Assembly: GCA_037783545.1 (NCBI GenBank)
Contig: JBBELK010000826.1
Span: 62,001 to 126,000, forward strand
DNA from: Henricia sp. BOLD:AAB3569
Lineage: Eukaryota > Echinodermata > Asteroidea > Spinulosida > Echinasteridae
Direction: 5' to 3'
Length of the DNA stretch: 64,000 nt
Part shown: positions 25,131-35,928 of the stretch, piece by piece
Position numbering within the stretch: the stretch's first letter is position 1
Layout: every line of letters starts with the position of its first letter
The notes under the pieces: model-generated
Told to the model about the DNA's origin: nothing
The model's database searches: none
The model's input: only the letters and a program-made list of their open reading frames with translations
Made by a program: the position numbers and the translations under genes

Positions 25131-26500
25131 CGGTCCCCTGGGGGTCGCTTTGCTGGTCGACGGCCGGAGGTGTAGCGTGAGCAGAAGAGGACAGATCACC
25201 TCCGTCCTCCTCGCAGGTTGTACACCGCGAGTCCCCTGCTTGAATCGGCCTGACCAATCCCGCTGGGGTCTCACCTTTCGTGCCCGTAGCGGTACCAGCA
25301 AGTACCGCGGGCACGAGGACCGGAGCCCTGTTAGGGTTAGAGACGGTTCTGGAGCCCCTTGGGCAGCGTCCCCATCAGAAACCCCCAAACTTCCCTTGTC
25401 CCTCACCTAGCGCGCTCGCGACGGAGGCTCTATCACCACGAGCAGTTAACAATGGAAAATGGGCACACACCACCGTTAACAACGGTGGTCTGCGCCCAAT
25501 CTCCACCGTGAGTCGCTCATAGTGTATGCGGCTTACGCTAGACCACAGAGAAAAACGTTCGATGGTGGAACTGCGCGACGGTAAGCCCAGAGCAGCACAG
25601 GAGCACTGGGCTAACGGAACACGGCCCGGGAGTGCGAAGACAGGGTAAGGGACCGGGGAAAAAGGCGCGAGCAGTAGTGAATTGCAAACGCGCCGAGGCG
25701 GGGGCGGTACCAGGTGGATATGCACGCCGCTGAAGCTGCAAAAAAAAAATCTTAACCGAGTGTCGAACTGTTCGATACTGTCCGCTCCCGAGAACTAACA
25801 AGAGCAAGGGGTTAAGGAAATGCAGTGGCGTAAGCACATCGACAAAAACATTACTGTATTCTTACACCCAAGTACACAGAGGCCGGTTCCCAATGCTATT
25901 TAACAAAAATGGCGTCGGGTCAGGCCGCTACTACGTGCGAGTCTAAAACTGAAATTCGCACGAGCACTAAAAGGATATAGAGGTGAAATTCGTCCCAGAG
26001 TCGCTTCGTTTTCCAGGAGAACTGGTAGGAGAAGGAACGTGGGTAGAATCTGGGGGAGACTCTCTTCGGAAGACTATCAGAAAACCGATCTCGAAATTGG
26101 CTGAACACCGGAGCACTACAGAAGTACGTCTGGCCAGGGTGAAGCCAAACGAAAAGTGAGGATGATTGTTGGGCCACATGGCATGACCTGGGGTCATAGG
26201 GCTAGACCACATGGGCTAGAGGGGGTGTTTTTGTGTTTGTTTGGGTGATTCCATTCTCGCGAAAGGAATGCAATTGTTCAGTCAACTATGGAACAAGGTA
26301 AGCAGTTCAGTGTAATAATCCGTACGAACGCGGTGTAGGGAAAGTGGATGCAAAACATGGCAAAACGACAAGCTAATTTTGGTGACTTTTACCAATTTAC
26401 ACAAAAAATGTATTTATGAATGGGATTAAAAGTGGGTTTGGCAGGTCTTAAACAATCCGTTTTAAACCGGATGTGGCCTGGACGCTGATAATGGCCCGCG

Positions 26501-26722
26501 CCTGATGACATCATCATACTCCCCAATAACGACACCTGTGTGAAATATTACCAACTCGAGTGAGAAAGTCACATGTACGAGACCAGCGTGAATACAGCAC
26601 TAAACGGACGGGAATCTGGAGCAAGGGACGTCGGTGGAATTAACGAGCAAACGGACATTGCACCTCCACTAATTGTAATGAAAGGAAAGCCGGGATGGGT
26701 GGAAAATATCATCTATGAGTGA
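26501..26722 (+). pseudogene. Type-2 cytoplasmic tail remnant
   Basis: It matches codons of the E tail from PDDIIILPDSDT to the terminal GWVENIIYE-stop, including KYYQLE. An in-frame TGA replaces a Gly codon just after KYYQLE. No splice acceptor, TM or upstream exon lies next to it. The region ends like the other genes of the family, so it is a detached or duplicated end of a type-2 gene, probably B, separated by the segment that carries the DIRS-like element. Confidence 0.75.
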
Positions 26723-26803
26723 ATCCATAATTATCAATCCTATCATATACCTTCAATATATAATAATGACCTCCGTAGTAAATGAGTTGGCTCGCCGCTC
26801 GCC

Positions 26804-26836
<33 letters not shown>

Positions 26837-26837
26837 T

Positions 26838-26868
<31 letters not shown>

Positions 26869-26915
26869 TCCCCCACCCCCTCCCTCCCCCAGCCCCGCCC
26901 CCCCACCCCCATGGA
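26804..26915. repeat. C-rich low-complexity tract
   Basis: Long C runs with occasional T, more than 100 bases. Open frames predicted across it (poly-Pro on +, poly-Gly on -) are artefacts of composition. Confidence 0.9.
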
Positions 26916-27034
26916 GGTAAAACCTCTCTTCACGGTAGGCCATCAGTGTAGCCAATTGGTTGGCATGGATTTGCCCCACTGCATTGTTGGAAAAAGAGTG
27001 GCAAATATGAGATTGTTGTGGTTCTCCGGCGGGA

Positions 27035-27115
27035 TGCCCAGATACATGTAGCTCAGTTGGTAGAGCAATTGGCCATGTAAGCCAAGGACCTGGGTTCGAA
27101 TCCCAGTCGGGGCAC
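27035..27115 (+). repeat. tRNA-like SINE head (tRNA-Thr(UGU)-like, not a functional tRNA)
   Basis: A-box TAGCTCAGTTGG (27049-27060) and B-box GGTTCGAATCC (27093-27103). The D stem GCTC/GAGC, anticodon stem TTGGC/GCCAA with loop CATGTAA, and T stem CTGGG/CCCAG all fold. The 3' acceptor strand TCGGGGC has no pairing partner at the 5' side, so it is a tRNA-derived repeat rather than a working tRNA gene. Confidence 0.65.
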
Positions 27116-28165
27116 TGCAATTTTCTCGTGTTTCTAAATTAATCTTTCAATTATCAATCCTGTCATACCTTCAAAATCACAATTTATTAATATTTTCTTA
27201 TATTAACCAGGGTACATTTCCAACGTGTAGTCTCTCACAAGGCACTGGGATATAAAATCACTAAGAAATGTATAAAAAATAAATGTAATCGTACATTTCA
27301 CCTGAATATAGACTATATTAACATAATAAAACAGTGGCACAAGTGTAAAAAACAAATTTGCCCCAGAAGAAGCGTCCAGGAGATTTCCCTGGGGGTTTTC
27401 CTCCCACTTCTAAAACTGCATCTCCATCTTCGTCATTTTGAGTGGATAATAAAGTAAGGTTAAAGCTAATAATACATGGCAAAAATGGCCTTATAGTTGC
27501 AGAAGATGTAGGCTATTAAATAAATAACAATGACATCATGAGTCTTGGAATGAACACGGCTCCAACCAGTCCGTCAGATGCATTTGGCAAAATGGAGACG
27601 GTATTAAAAGTAAGAATCTATTATTCTTTAAAATGATGCACGATGCTTCGGTACAACTAGCATTCACAATACAGTCAAAAATATTTGGTGAATAATATTT
27701 TGGTGTTTTCACTTCTTGGTAGGGTAGATGCAGTATTATTACCATGACAAAAACGATTAACCGTTGCGGTCCAGTAATTAGACTGAATGCCAGCACTGCA
27801 GCATGACCTGAACAGGAAATATCCATTAAAAAAATAATGTTTGAAACCATTTTCTGTTAGGCATATTGGCAATTTTTGTGACCACGTTTCCCCCCACACA
27901 TTCTGATCTTCATGTCCAGTTGTGTTCTTGACAAGAACGATTAACCCGTGTGTACCTTGTGGAGTCTATATATAGAAGAACATCACAGATGCAGATTTGT
28001 TTATGATGGCTCTGCATTTTAAATTTACAAAAAATGAAGTGATACCCTGGTCATGGTTTACAAGGAAATAACCTGTGCATAACACCACTTGACGAATCGT
28101 AGGTTGCTGGAATCAGAGTGACTATAGTTTCTAAGTTTTTTAATTTTTCATTTGGCAATATAAGC

Positions 28166-31100
28166 ATGCATTTGTTGCGAGCGACTGTGGTTCCATACGC
28201 GATCTTCGCATTAACGATTGCTACACATATTGGATTGATGTCTTCACAGCCACATAACGGTAAGACATTTATTATATTAATTTATATTTTAGGCAATTTA
28301 ATGTGCATTATATGAGGACTGATGTTGTAGTTGTTAATTTGGGGGAGGGGGAGGGGAGGAGGGGGAGGGGAGAGGGGAGGGGAGAGGGGAGAGGGGAGGG
28401 GGGAGGGGGGAGGGGGGAGGGGGGAGGGGGGAGGGGGGAGGGGGGAGGGGAGAGGGGAGAGGGGAGAGGGGGAGGGGGAGGGGGGGAGGGGGAGGAGGGG
28501 GAGGGGGGAGGAGGGGGGAGGGGGAGGGGGGAGGAGGGGGGGGGAGGGGGGCGGAGGGGGGGGGGGGGGGGGGGGGGGGGCGGGGTAGACGGGATACAAC
28601 TCCGAGTCGTGCTCTAAAACAACTTGCTATGTTGGTAGTTACGTGTAATATAGTTTCAAAAGTTCTAAGACTGCTAAAAAGGCTCATTTTGTTCACAGGG
28701 TAATTTGATTGATTTTAGGTCCAGGGTACTTGGGATGCTTCAGAGATTGTAAGAAAAACAGCTGCAGTGGCCACGCCCTCTCAGTTGGACCGATAGACAG
28801 CAATGATCAGTCGGTTGAATGGTGTTTCAGATACTGCTGGGACACGCTATCATCCAACTACACATACGCTGGAGTTAAAAAAAAGGATGAATGCTTCTGC
28901 GGGAATAACGAAGATTATGACCGATACAGGAAAAGGCCAGAATCGGATTGTCAGGACGAGTGTCGGGGCAACAGAAACCAGATATGTGGAGATCGTAACA
29001 GAATATCCATCTACAGAAGTAAGTTACATGTATCACTGATTAACATATACATCTTTGCCTTTAAACTTCGGATTAGGGCTGTAAAAAGAAAAACAATTTT
29101 TGTGACAATGACGTACGTCTCTTTTCGACAATTGAAGCAGGGAAAGTAATTGTTGAAAATCAAATTGCGTTATGTTGTTTCATTCAGTATCTGACGGAGT
29201 GTGCAGTAACGATATTGGTCCACCAACCAACGGATCTCACAACATTACCAACCCACACTCTCTGGATTACAATCTCAACAAGTTCAAGTTTTTCGGGACT
29301 CGAATAGATTTCTACTGTCACGATGGATATACTCTCCGTGGAGCCTCGTCCATCCAATGCATTAATGACACGGAATACAACAATGCTACATGGAATGACA
29401 CGGTGCCAACATGTGAAGGTATTTTGGCGCACTCGCCAAAACTTGCAAAGTTATCTAACTGTAAAACCTTAACCCATTTCCAACGCCCGGATATAAGCCG
29501 TATAAACACCAATTCAACTAATAATGTACATGATGGTCGTCAGCAACAAATGCAAACGTTAAGGCTCTCTCACACACGCAAAAATCTTGGGCGCCGCGCG
29601 AGTGGAAGGAGTTTGTGAATTTGGGAAACTCTGGAAAACTTGTGGGACAACTCACGTCATGGTTTGTGTAACTCGGGCACAACTCGCAAAAGCTCGTATC
29701 AACTCGTAACAGGCACAACTCGTAGCGAAAATTTGAGAATAGAGTTTGATACGAGATGTACGAGTTGGTCTACGAGGTATAAGACTTCAAGCACAAGTTG
29801 CAAGAGTCAAGAGTCCTCGTGATTTGACGCAAAACAATCCACTAAAATGGAGCAATACTATTAAATCATTTTCGTGTTTTTAACATGTACAGCTATACGA
29901 CCCACGACAGTTCCAAGTACGACAGGTCCAAGTACGACAGTTCCTAGTACGACAGTTCCTAGTACAACTTCAAGAAAAAGTTCCAAATCTGTGCCTCTTG
30001 CAACTGCAACGGCACCACCCCCTACAGTCGATGATCCAAAATTACAAGCAGGGCTGGCAACAGGTAGGCCCTAGGCATTGTTGAAGCAACTACCTTCAGT
30101 TTTGACTTTTGCATAATGGAAAGCCAACGTTTGGCACCGGTTTACGCATTTCAGGTGTAAAACTTGATTAAAAGCCAGCGCAAGAAAAGGCACATTTTAA
30201 AGTCGAAGTCAATCCAAAACACAATTTTATGTTCTTGACTTGATACATGTGCAATGCGTATGTACATGCATGTAATACTTAAAGGAATACACTGGCTTTG
30301 TTGGGCTATTTTAGGCTCGAAATAGACCCATACATTATTCTGAATCGCTTTCCAGAGAAAATTAGATATATCCTGAAAAAACGCCATCAAATTTTGCTGT
30401 TTAAATTTTGAGCATTTTTCAAAAACTCAAGGTCATGTGACTTTTCGGAACCAGATTCTGGTTCCGAAAAGTCACGTGGTCTTGTGAGTTAGTTGTATTT
30501 CCAGCCGTAGAAACCAGCACAAAGTGCGAGTTGCTTTTCTCATTCGCGGTTGGTTTCTCTTCTTGTTCATGTTGTTGGAAAATATTGTCCTACGAACACT
30601 ATTTACATACAGTGTACTGTATTTTCCAATGTGTAGACAAATCTGCCAATAGGTTTCATTAGAAGGGTTTCTGAGTGTTGAATATGGACGAGAGAATCTC
30701 TCAGATTTTCGCGGATTTGCGGCGATACAAATAATATCCGAAGAAAAAAGCACCATGTATTGCGGACGTGCAAGAAACCACTGCGTTCGAGTACCTTCCA
30801 CGAGTCAGCGCTGACCTTGGAGGATCAAGCAAGGTATGATTAGTCAGGGATAACGAGGTTTAAACACGTGTCGGCCCGTCCGTACCGAACACCACCTTTA
30901 TTTACAAACACAGCGATGGCCGGCTAATACGGGCCTCTTTTGTTATTTTAAAACATTTTTACTTACTTATGTGACATTTTGATTATTTTTTTCACAACCA
31001 CTCTCAAAAAATTATTGTCAAGGATGCTAGATTGCTACATTATGTAAAAAGTAAGCCAGTGTGTCCCTTTAATCAACCTCTATAAAGGCCTATTCACACT

Positions 31101-32569
31101 GAAGAGCGGTAACGGGATTCCGCGCGGTAAAAAATATAGACTACGCGGTTTTCTATTGGACCATTCACATTGAGAGTGGGAACACTGCGGGGTTGGACGG
31201 TAAACCGCGGCGTTTAGAAACAAATATGCTGTTAAAAAAACAAGACATCTGGGAGGTTGTTGGTGTGAGAGTGGACATGTCAGGTAAAAAATAAAAAGGA
31301 TTTGGGATCATTTGCAGTACCACATCATGCCTCGCTTTGTACGTGTAGTAACCATGGTAACGTTGCACGTGCACAGTCGTACCGTACTACATGTACATAG
31401 GCCTATGCCCTTTTCTGAAGGATTTCATGAACACAAATTCTTCGCCTTTTCTTTTCTTTGGCACGTAACTTTCTCGCCAATATCAGAAGTAACAGAGCTT
31501 CGTCAACGCACCGGCGATTTTTCACGTGGGACGCCATTGTTTTATGGGAGTAATTTGCATATACCGCTTGGGTTCCGTGCTCTGTATGAACGGGTTAAAC
31601 CGCGCGGCAAACCGCTTTCCGTTGCCGCTTTCCATTACCGCTCTTCAGTGTGAATAGGCCTTTAAATTGTGCCTTTAAATAGGCCTTTAAATAGGCCTTT
31701 GTGAATTGGCCTCTTTAAAAAGAGGCCATCTGTTTATAGTGTCCAGATTTTTACGGTAGGCCCTACATCCCGAGGGTGACCTGACAACTATACAAGTTTA
31801 AATCACTGCGAGTGCGGTATATATCCTGCTAATAACCACATTTCTTTAAACAGGTGAAATAGTTGGAATAGCGGTCGGAGGTATATCACTGACCCTGGTT
31901 CTGCTTCTCGTTATTCTGATACTTTTATGGAGAAAAAGGTAAGAATACTATACTGTACGACCATTGCAAAGTACTAGATAATTGGAATTTTTTCCAGGAA
32001 GTTTTCACAAAGTTTTAAAAAGAATGGACCGCAATTCAAAATAATGTCTGCCTTTAGAGGGCATTCACTTGCAAATTGTATTGCTATAAAAATCATCTCA
32101 ATTTTCCATCAAGCAATCATCAATAACATATTTGTTTTTAATCCGGGTTTCTTAATTTTTCTTCTACAACAGGCGTAATACCAGGAAACGTGAAAATACC
32201 ACATCTTCGAAGGGGGTCATCTACCAAAACAACGCGTATGGATTAACAGACATCAACCAGACGACCATAGAACCACCACAAACTGATGACGTGGTTTACA
32301 GCAACGTGAATCCAGACAACACAACGAGTGATGACGTGTACTCAGTTCCTGATGACGTCACTGATACAAGCCGGGACATTACAGCTACACAGCCCAGTCA
32401 TTCAGACTCGCCTCAAGACTTAGATACAACTGAGTGGACTGATAATACACTCTATGGACGTGCGTTGTTTCCTACTGAGTCGGCACAATCAACAGAGAAT
32501 GTGTACAAACAAACAGACCATATGGAGAAGCGAACGTCAGGATGGGAAGAGAATACCATTTATGAGTAG
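28166..32569 (+). CDS. Gene C: WSC-Sushi receptor-like protein, tail type 1
   Basis: Exons: 28166-28259 signal peptide (MHLLRATVVPYAIFALTIAT); 28719-29018 WSC with an extra Cys pair (FRDC...SCSG); 29188-29418 CCP, one codon longer than its sisters (INDTEYNN); 29893-30063 stalk, expanded by repeats of VPSTT/GPSTT; 31854-31938 TM; 32173-32569 tail. The total is 1278 bases, 425 residues. The tail has seven tyrosines: the YQTT site of A and D is lost (INQTT), and the terminus reads ENTIYE rather than ENIIYE. Intron 1 contains a purine-rich G tract. Intron 4 contains two TIR insertions absent from D. An upstream in-frame GTG exists, but the ATG at 28166 gives a conventional signal peptide matching D and F. 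Confidence 0.84.
28338..28583 (+). repeat. G-rich purine tract (GGGGAGG)n in intron 1 of C
   Basis: About 245 bases of GGGGAGG/GGGGGAGG units ending in a run of about 20 G. The flanking words (TTGTAATTGTCAATTTGGGG and GATACAACTCCGAGTCGTG in D) are contiguous in D and F. The tract is thus an expansion at a short G run in the ancestral intron. It has strong G-quadruplex potential on the coding strand. Confidence 0.88.
29560..29825. repeat. AACTCGT/ACGAGTT-rich palindromic block in intron 3 of C
   Basis: Many copies of ACTCGTA/ACGAGTT in both orientations (for example CAACTCGTAACAGG, GATGTACGAGTTGG). The same block is in intron 3 of D (about 40690-40840 and 41640-41885), where it is broken up by five TTAA-flanked hairpin elements. 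Confidence 0.6.
30283..31068. mobile_element. TTAA-flanked (piggyBac-like) non-autonomous element, intron 4 of C
   Basis: TTAA at 30279-30282 and 31069-31072 flanks inverted ends AGGAATACACTGGCTT / AAGCCAGTGTGTCCC. The paralogous intron of D reads ATGCTTAAGTAACCTC, a clean empty site with a single TTAA. An internal perfect hairpin (CTTTTCGGAACCAGA / TCTGGTTCCGAAAAG) lies at about 30436-30472. TTAA duplication is diagnostic of piggyBac-type insertion. No transposase is seen. Confidence 0.8.
31084..31663. mobile_element. TIR element next to the TTAA insertion, intron 4 of C
   Basis: Ends AAAGGCCTATTCACACTG and its exact complement at the right, with inverted repeats of about 35 bases including GAAGAGCGGTAA. 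The element is absent from the same intron of D. Short TTTAAATAGGCC direct repeats follow at 31660-31700. Non-coding. Confidence 0.75.
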
Positions 32570-34264
32570 AAACTGAAAGCAAAACAAAATTGACCTTCTC
32601 TCTTTAATAGGGCAAGTTAAGTGCGAACTATAGTCGATAATTGGTTTTATATATACAGTGCACGATACATTTGGTGCAATATATGAGACAGAGTGATTCC
32701 CCCCCTTCCATTGTTCCCCTATTGTGTGTAAAACATCCAAGGAATTTCCTTGAGGTATAGGGGCGATAGGGCAGAGTCACTCTGTCTCATTATGTGGCAG
32801 CATATACATGTAGCACGGTGCTCATGTGCAGTTCGCCCGAACAGCTCTATTCGAACTATAGGCCTATGTTGCAGGCACACCACTCACTTGACACAATTTT
32901 CCACACCGCTGGTACTCTCCTTGTTTTCTTATGCAATACAGGCTATTGGTAACCAGCCAATAGGGACGTGATTTAGAAACCATATGAACATGTTTCTGGC
33001 ATGTTACTTCGTTCAGCCAATGAACGACTTCGGTTGCTGACGGCCAAAGCTGGCCATGCATTGCGTCAGTCTCAGAAACATGTTTCTACATGATTGTGGT
33101 CGCAAAAACAGGCCTCCTGCTTCAAGTGGTTGACTGGATTAGTCGAACCATGCAGCGTAAATGCATGATTCCGACCTGTCAATCAACCGAACCCGCCGAC
33201 CAATCACAACAGAGCTAGCAGATATCACTCACAGAGGTCAAAGTGCACGGTCTCACAACAACATCACGCGATGTTCTGCCCCATACAATTTGTACAGTGT
33301 TTTATGCGATGATCCGGGTGAATTTTTGGTTTCAAGGCCGGTCGTTTCGTTGTTCAAAGGTACGAAAGCACATATTTCATGATATGTCATCCCTGTATTA
33401 CTGGCCCTTTACTCAGTGTGTTCTAAGATACATGTACCGGTAACTGTTGACCCTGAAACATGAATACCTTCGAGTTTTCTCCAATGAACCTGTGCTTTCC
33501 GTTGAAAGTCCCTTTACGTTGTGCGTTGTGTGTCGCCATTTTGATGATAGCATGTGAGCCATAGCAACAATATCCAAGGGGGGCGGGGTTAACCGGGCAA
33601 AATCGAAACTATGCATTGGAGTCGAGTCATAGGCCTTTTAGTTGAACTATAATTAACTATAATCTGCGCTCGATTTCTTGCAAAAAATTACACGACTGCC
33701 GTGCTATATTATATTGTACCCGTAATAACATAACATCTAAACAACTATTATTGCAGAATTTAAGTCGTAATACTGTCAATTACTGAATGTCATTCTCGCG
33801 CGTGTAATAATTATATTATGAATACAAAATTCAAACAAAATGTTGTGCATAATTTGTACATTATTTCATAAGGGCCTTGGATACAGTATTAATGACAGCA
33901 TGTTGCATGAATTTGTGACGATTTCTATTTCCTTGTTTCATTCAGGAAACCACGTAACCAGAAAAACCACTTAATTAAAACAACAAAACTTGAGAAGTGA
34001 AGTGGTTTGGCCGTTACCTTTTGCCTATAATGTTCCTCATATATTCGGCCAGTATTTCCTGCCAAACAGAAAGTATACTGCACGACATTTAGGCACAAAG
34101 CAACACGAGGAATGTCACTTTTAAGTCAATTCATTGTGAAATGGTTGCATTTACAAGTGTATGACGTGCGTGGAATCAAACAAAAAGTGTTTATAACGGA
34201 GGCCCACGGAATGTCGACGAGCAAGTTAAGGGTAAGTTTTTTAGGCCGTTTCCTACTAGACAAA

Positions 34265-34530
34265 TCTCGGGGGTGGCCCCGTGGGGCGACGCCGGGGTAA
34301 AAATAAGCCCAGATTCCCACTTGCAAGTCTCACCCCCGAGCCCAGGGGCGAGTTCAACCCTGCTCGGGACTAGGGTTGAAAATATTGGCCCCGGGGCGAG
34401 ACACTTTCCCGGGGGCGAGTTCTCATTTGTTTAAGTGAGGGACAAGATGCCGCCGCTCCGGGGTGAGTTTGCCCCGGGGCGAGTTTCAGAACGACAAGTG
34501 TGGGGTTGTTCTCGGGGGTGAGTCACCCCA
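34265..34530. repeat. GGGGCGAGT-rich repeat block
   Basis: Irregular copies of CCCCGGGGCGAGTTT-like sequence in both orientations over about 265 bases, far richer in G+C than its neighbours. It sits at the junction where a type-2 gene appears to have been deleted. Confidence 0.55.
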
Positions 34531-34679
34531 GGGCGTTTTCTCCCGATTTTTCACTAACCAATTGAGGCCAATGAGGGCACGTTTGCCGATTAACAATATC
34601 CCTGATTCAAACCATTTTGTCCCAATATACACACAACTTTTGACTCTGCTCAAGACCAACTTTCACTTTTCTGTTTCAG

Positions 34680-34741
34680 ACAAAAGAAGCAACATGCAGA
34701 CACATCGTTAGCCACAGCCGGGCCATCTAATGCTACGTCAC
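34680..34741 (+). pseudogene. Type-2 tail exon fragment (first ~20 codons)
   Basis: A TTTCAG acceptor at 34674-34679 precedes codons equivalent to QKKQHADTSLATAGPS, homologous to the start of the E tail exon (51566). Similarity stops at about 34741. The preceding intron sequence from 34530 also matches intron 5 of E. Everything upstream (signal, WSC, CCP, stalk, TM) is missing, so this is a deletion relic. Confidence 0.72.
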
Positions 34742-35928
34742 CAACCGTGCATTTTTGTTTCCGTACGATTTTATGCGAGGGATGTCAGGGACTAGGGTCT
34801 AAAGTACTTTTTTATATTCTCAGGCTGTCAGATGTTCTCCAATTAAATGACAATGATCTCTTTGGGCGTTATATAAAACAAATATTGAATGTTTTTCATT
34901 CGTTTAATGGAACAAATATTTTCGTTCGTTGAAAGATGGAATTATTCCATTCAACTCGGCTCCGCCTTTCAACTCATGAAAATATTCGTACCATTAAACT
35001 CATAAACATTCATTTTTTGTATAATACATGTATTTAACCAGGGTAGTTCATTTGCAACGTGTAGTCTTTCACAAGGCACTGGGATATAAAATCACTAAGA
35101 CATGTATAGACAAAATAAATGCAATCGTGCATTTCACATGAACATCGACTATAATAACATAACAATAAAGCGGTGGCGCAAGTGTAATAAGAATATTTTT
35201 CCCCCAGGAAAAACCTCCAGGAGATTTCCCTGGGGTCCTTCCTCCCACTTCTAAAACTGCATCTCTGTCTTCGCCATTTTTAGTTGATAATATAAGTAAG
35301 GTTAAAGCTAATATTATATGGCAAAAAGGGCCTTAGTGGCAGAAGATGTAGGCTATGAAATAAATAACAACAACATCATGAGTCCGCCAGATGCGCACTC
35401 ATTGGAAAAAACACACAATAATTATTATTGGTCGACAATCCACCCAAAATTGATTTTAAAAATATATTATTCTTTAAAATGACGCACGATGCTTACGACT
35501 AGCATATACAGTCAAAACGATTTATAGTGATAATATTTTGCTGTTTGGTGTTTGAACTTCCTGCAGAAGGAAGGATTAACCGGTTGCGGTAGAAGGAATG
35601 CCAGCACAGCATGACCTAAACAGGAATACCTCTAAACAAAATAATGTTTGAAACCTTTTTCTGTTAGGCCTTTTGGCCATTTTTGTGACCACGTTTTTCC
35701 CACACATTTTGATTTTCTGGTTTGACGTCCATTGATTAACCCGTGTGTACTTCGTGGGGTTTAGGAAGAACATCGTAGATGCAGCTATTATTTTTTCAAT
35801 AATGGTTCTACATTTTAAATATATGAAACATTAAGGATACCGTGGTCATGGTTTTCAAGGAAATAACCCGTGCATAACACCACTTGACGAATCGTAGGTT
35901 GCTGGAATCGGAGTGACTGGTTTCATAT

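Larger units (their letters stand above)
19460..26330 (-). mobile_element. Degenerate DIRS-like (tyrosine-recombinase type) retroelement, minus strand
   Basis: A GC-rich island in AT-rich surroundings. Its ends are inverted: about 19518-19652 is near-identical to the reverse complement of 26145-26290. A further palindrome pairs 19468-19527 with 19701-19760, and a second end copy lies at about 19770-19825. On the minus strand, broken frames carry DIRS-type landmarks in order: GPWVMVVSNRGYRLVFGD (22.1 kb), PRDAY with HVPI after a stop (21.9 kb), LTCLPFGLS (21.8 kb), AVHIPG followed by ADGLS (21.1 kb), then EWTMNLDIAREIS and IDLLAS (21.0 kb). Many stops and frameshifts make it inactive. I could not recognise the tyrosine recombinase itself, so 'DIRS-like' rests on the RT/RNase H style plus inverted ends. 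Confidence 0.72.
26723..28165. other. Spacer before gene C: C-rich tract, tRNA-like SINE head, shared upstream flank
   Basis: A pyrimidine tract (26804-26915) consists mostly of C runs. Then follow a tRNA-like sequence (27035-27115) and the SINE-tail repeat (about 27376-27530). The block 27190-28100 is homologous to the stretches in front of D (34990-35900) and, with gaps, F (52000-53390). It therefore represents the duplicated 5' flank and probably holds the promoter. I see no TATA box I would defend. Confidence 0.6.
32570..35928. other. Spacer between C and D with traces of a deleted type-2 gene
   Basis: In order: type-1 3' flank (32570-32970); hairpin MITE (about 32975-33118); inverted copy of the 12.8 kb repeat (33172-33595); type-2 5' flank (33600-34200, cf. 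47180-47700); GC-rich GGGGCGAGT repeats (about 34265-34530); intron-5/tail fragment of a type-2 gene (34530-34745); palindromic block (about 34865-35030, cf. 44170-44360); SINE tail (35215-35365); and the shared D/C/F upstream flank up to 35928. No intact gene is present. Confidence 0.6.

Noticed and set aside
20658-25837. Many open frames of 60-255 codons on both strands in the GC-rich island
   Set aside because: High G+C lowers stop frequency. Apart from the short DIRS-type motifs on the minus strand, none shows recognisable domains, and several cross tandem repeats.
27035-27115. Functional tRNA-Thr gene
   Set aside because: D, anticodon and T stems fold, but the acceptor stem does not pair, and the sequence sits in SINE-related DNA.
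26709-28696. Proline-rich and glycine-rich proteins near 26.8 and 28.4 kb
   Set aside because: Translation products of C-rich and G-rich simple tracts, with no splice or domain support.
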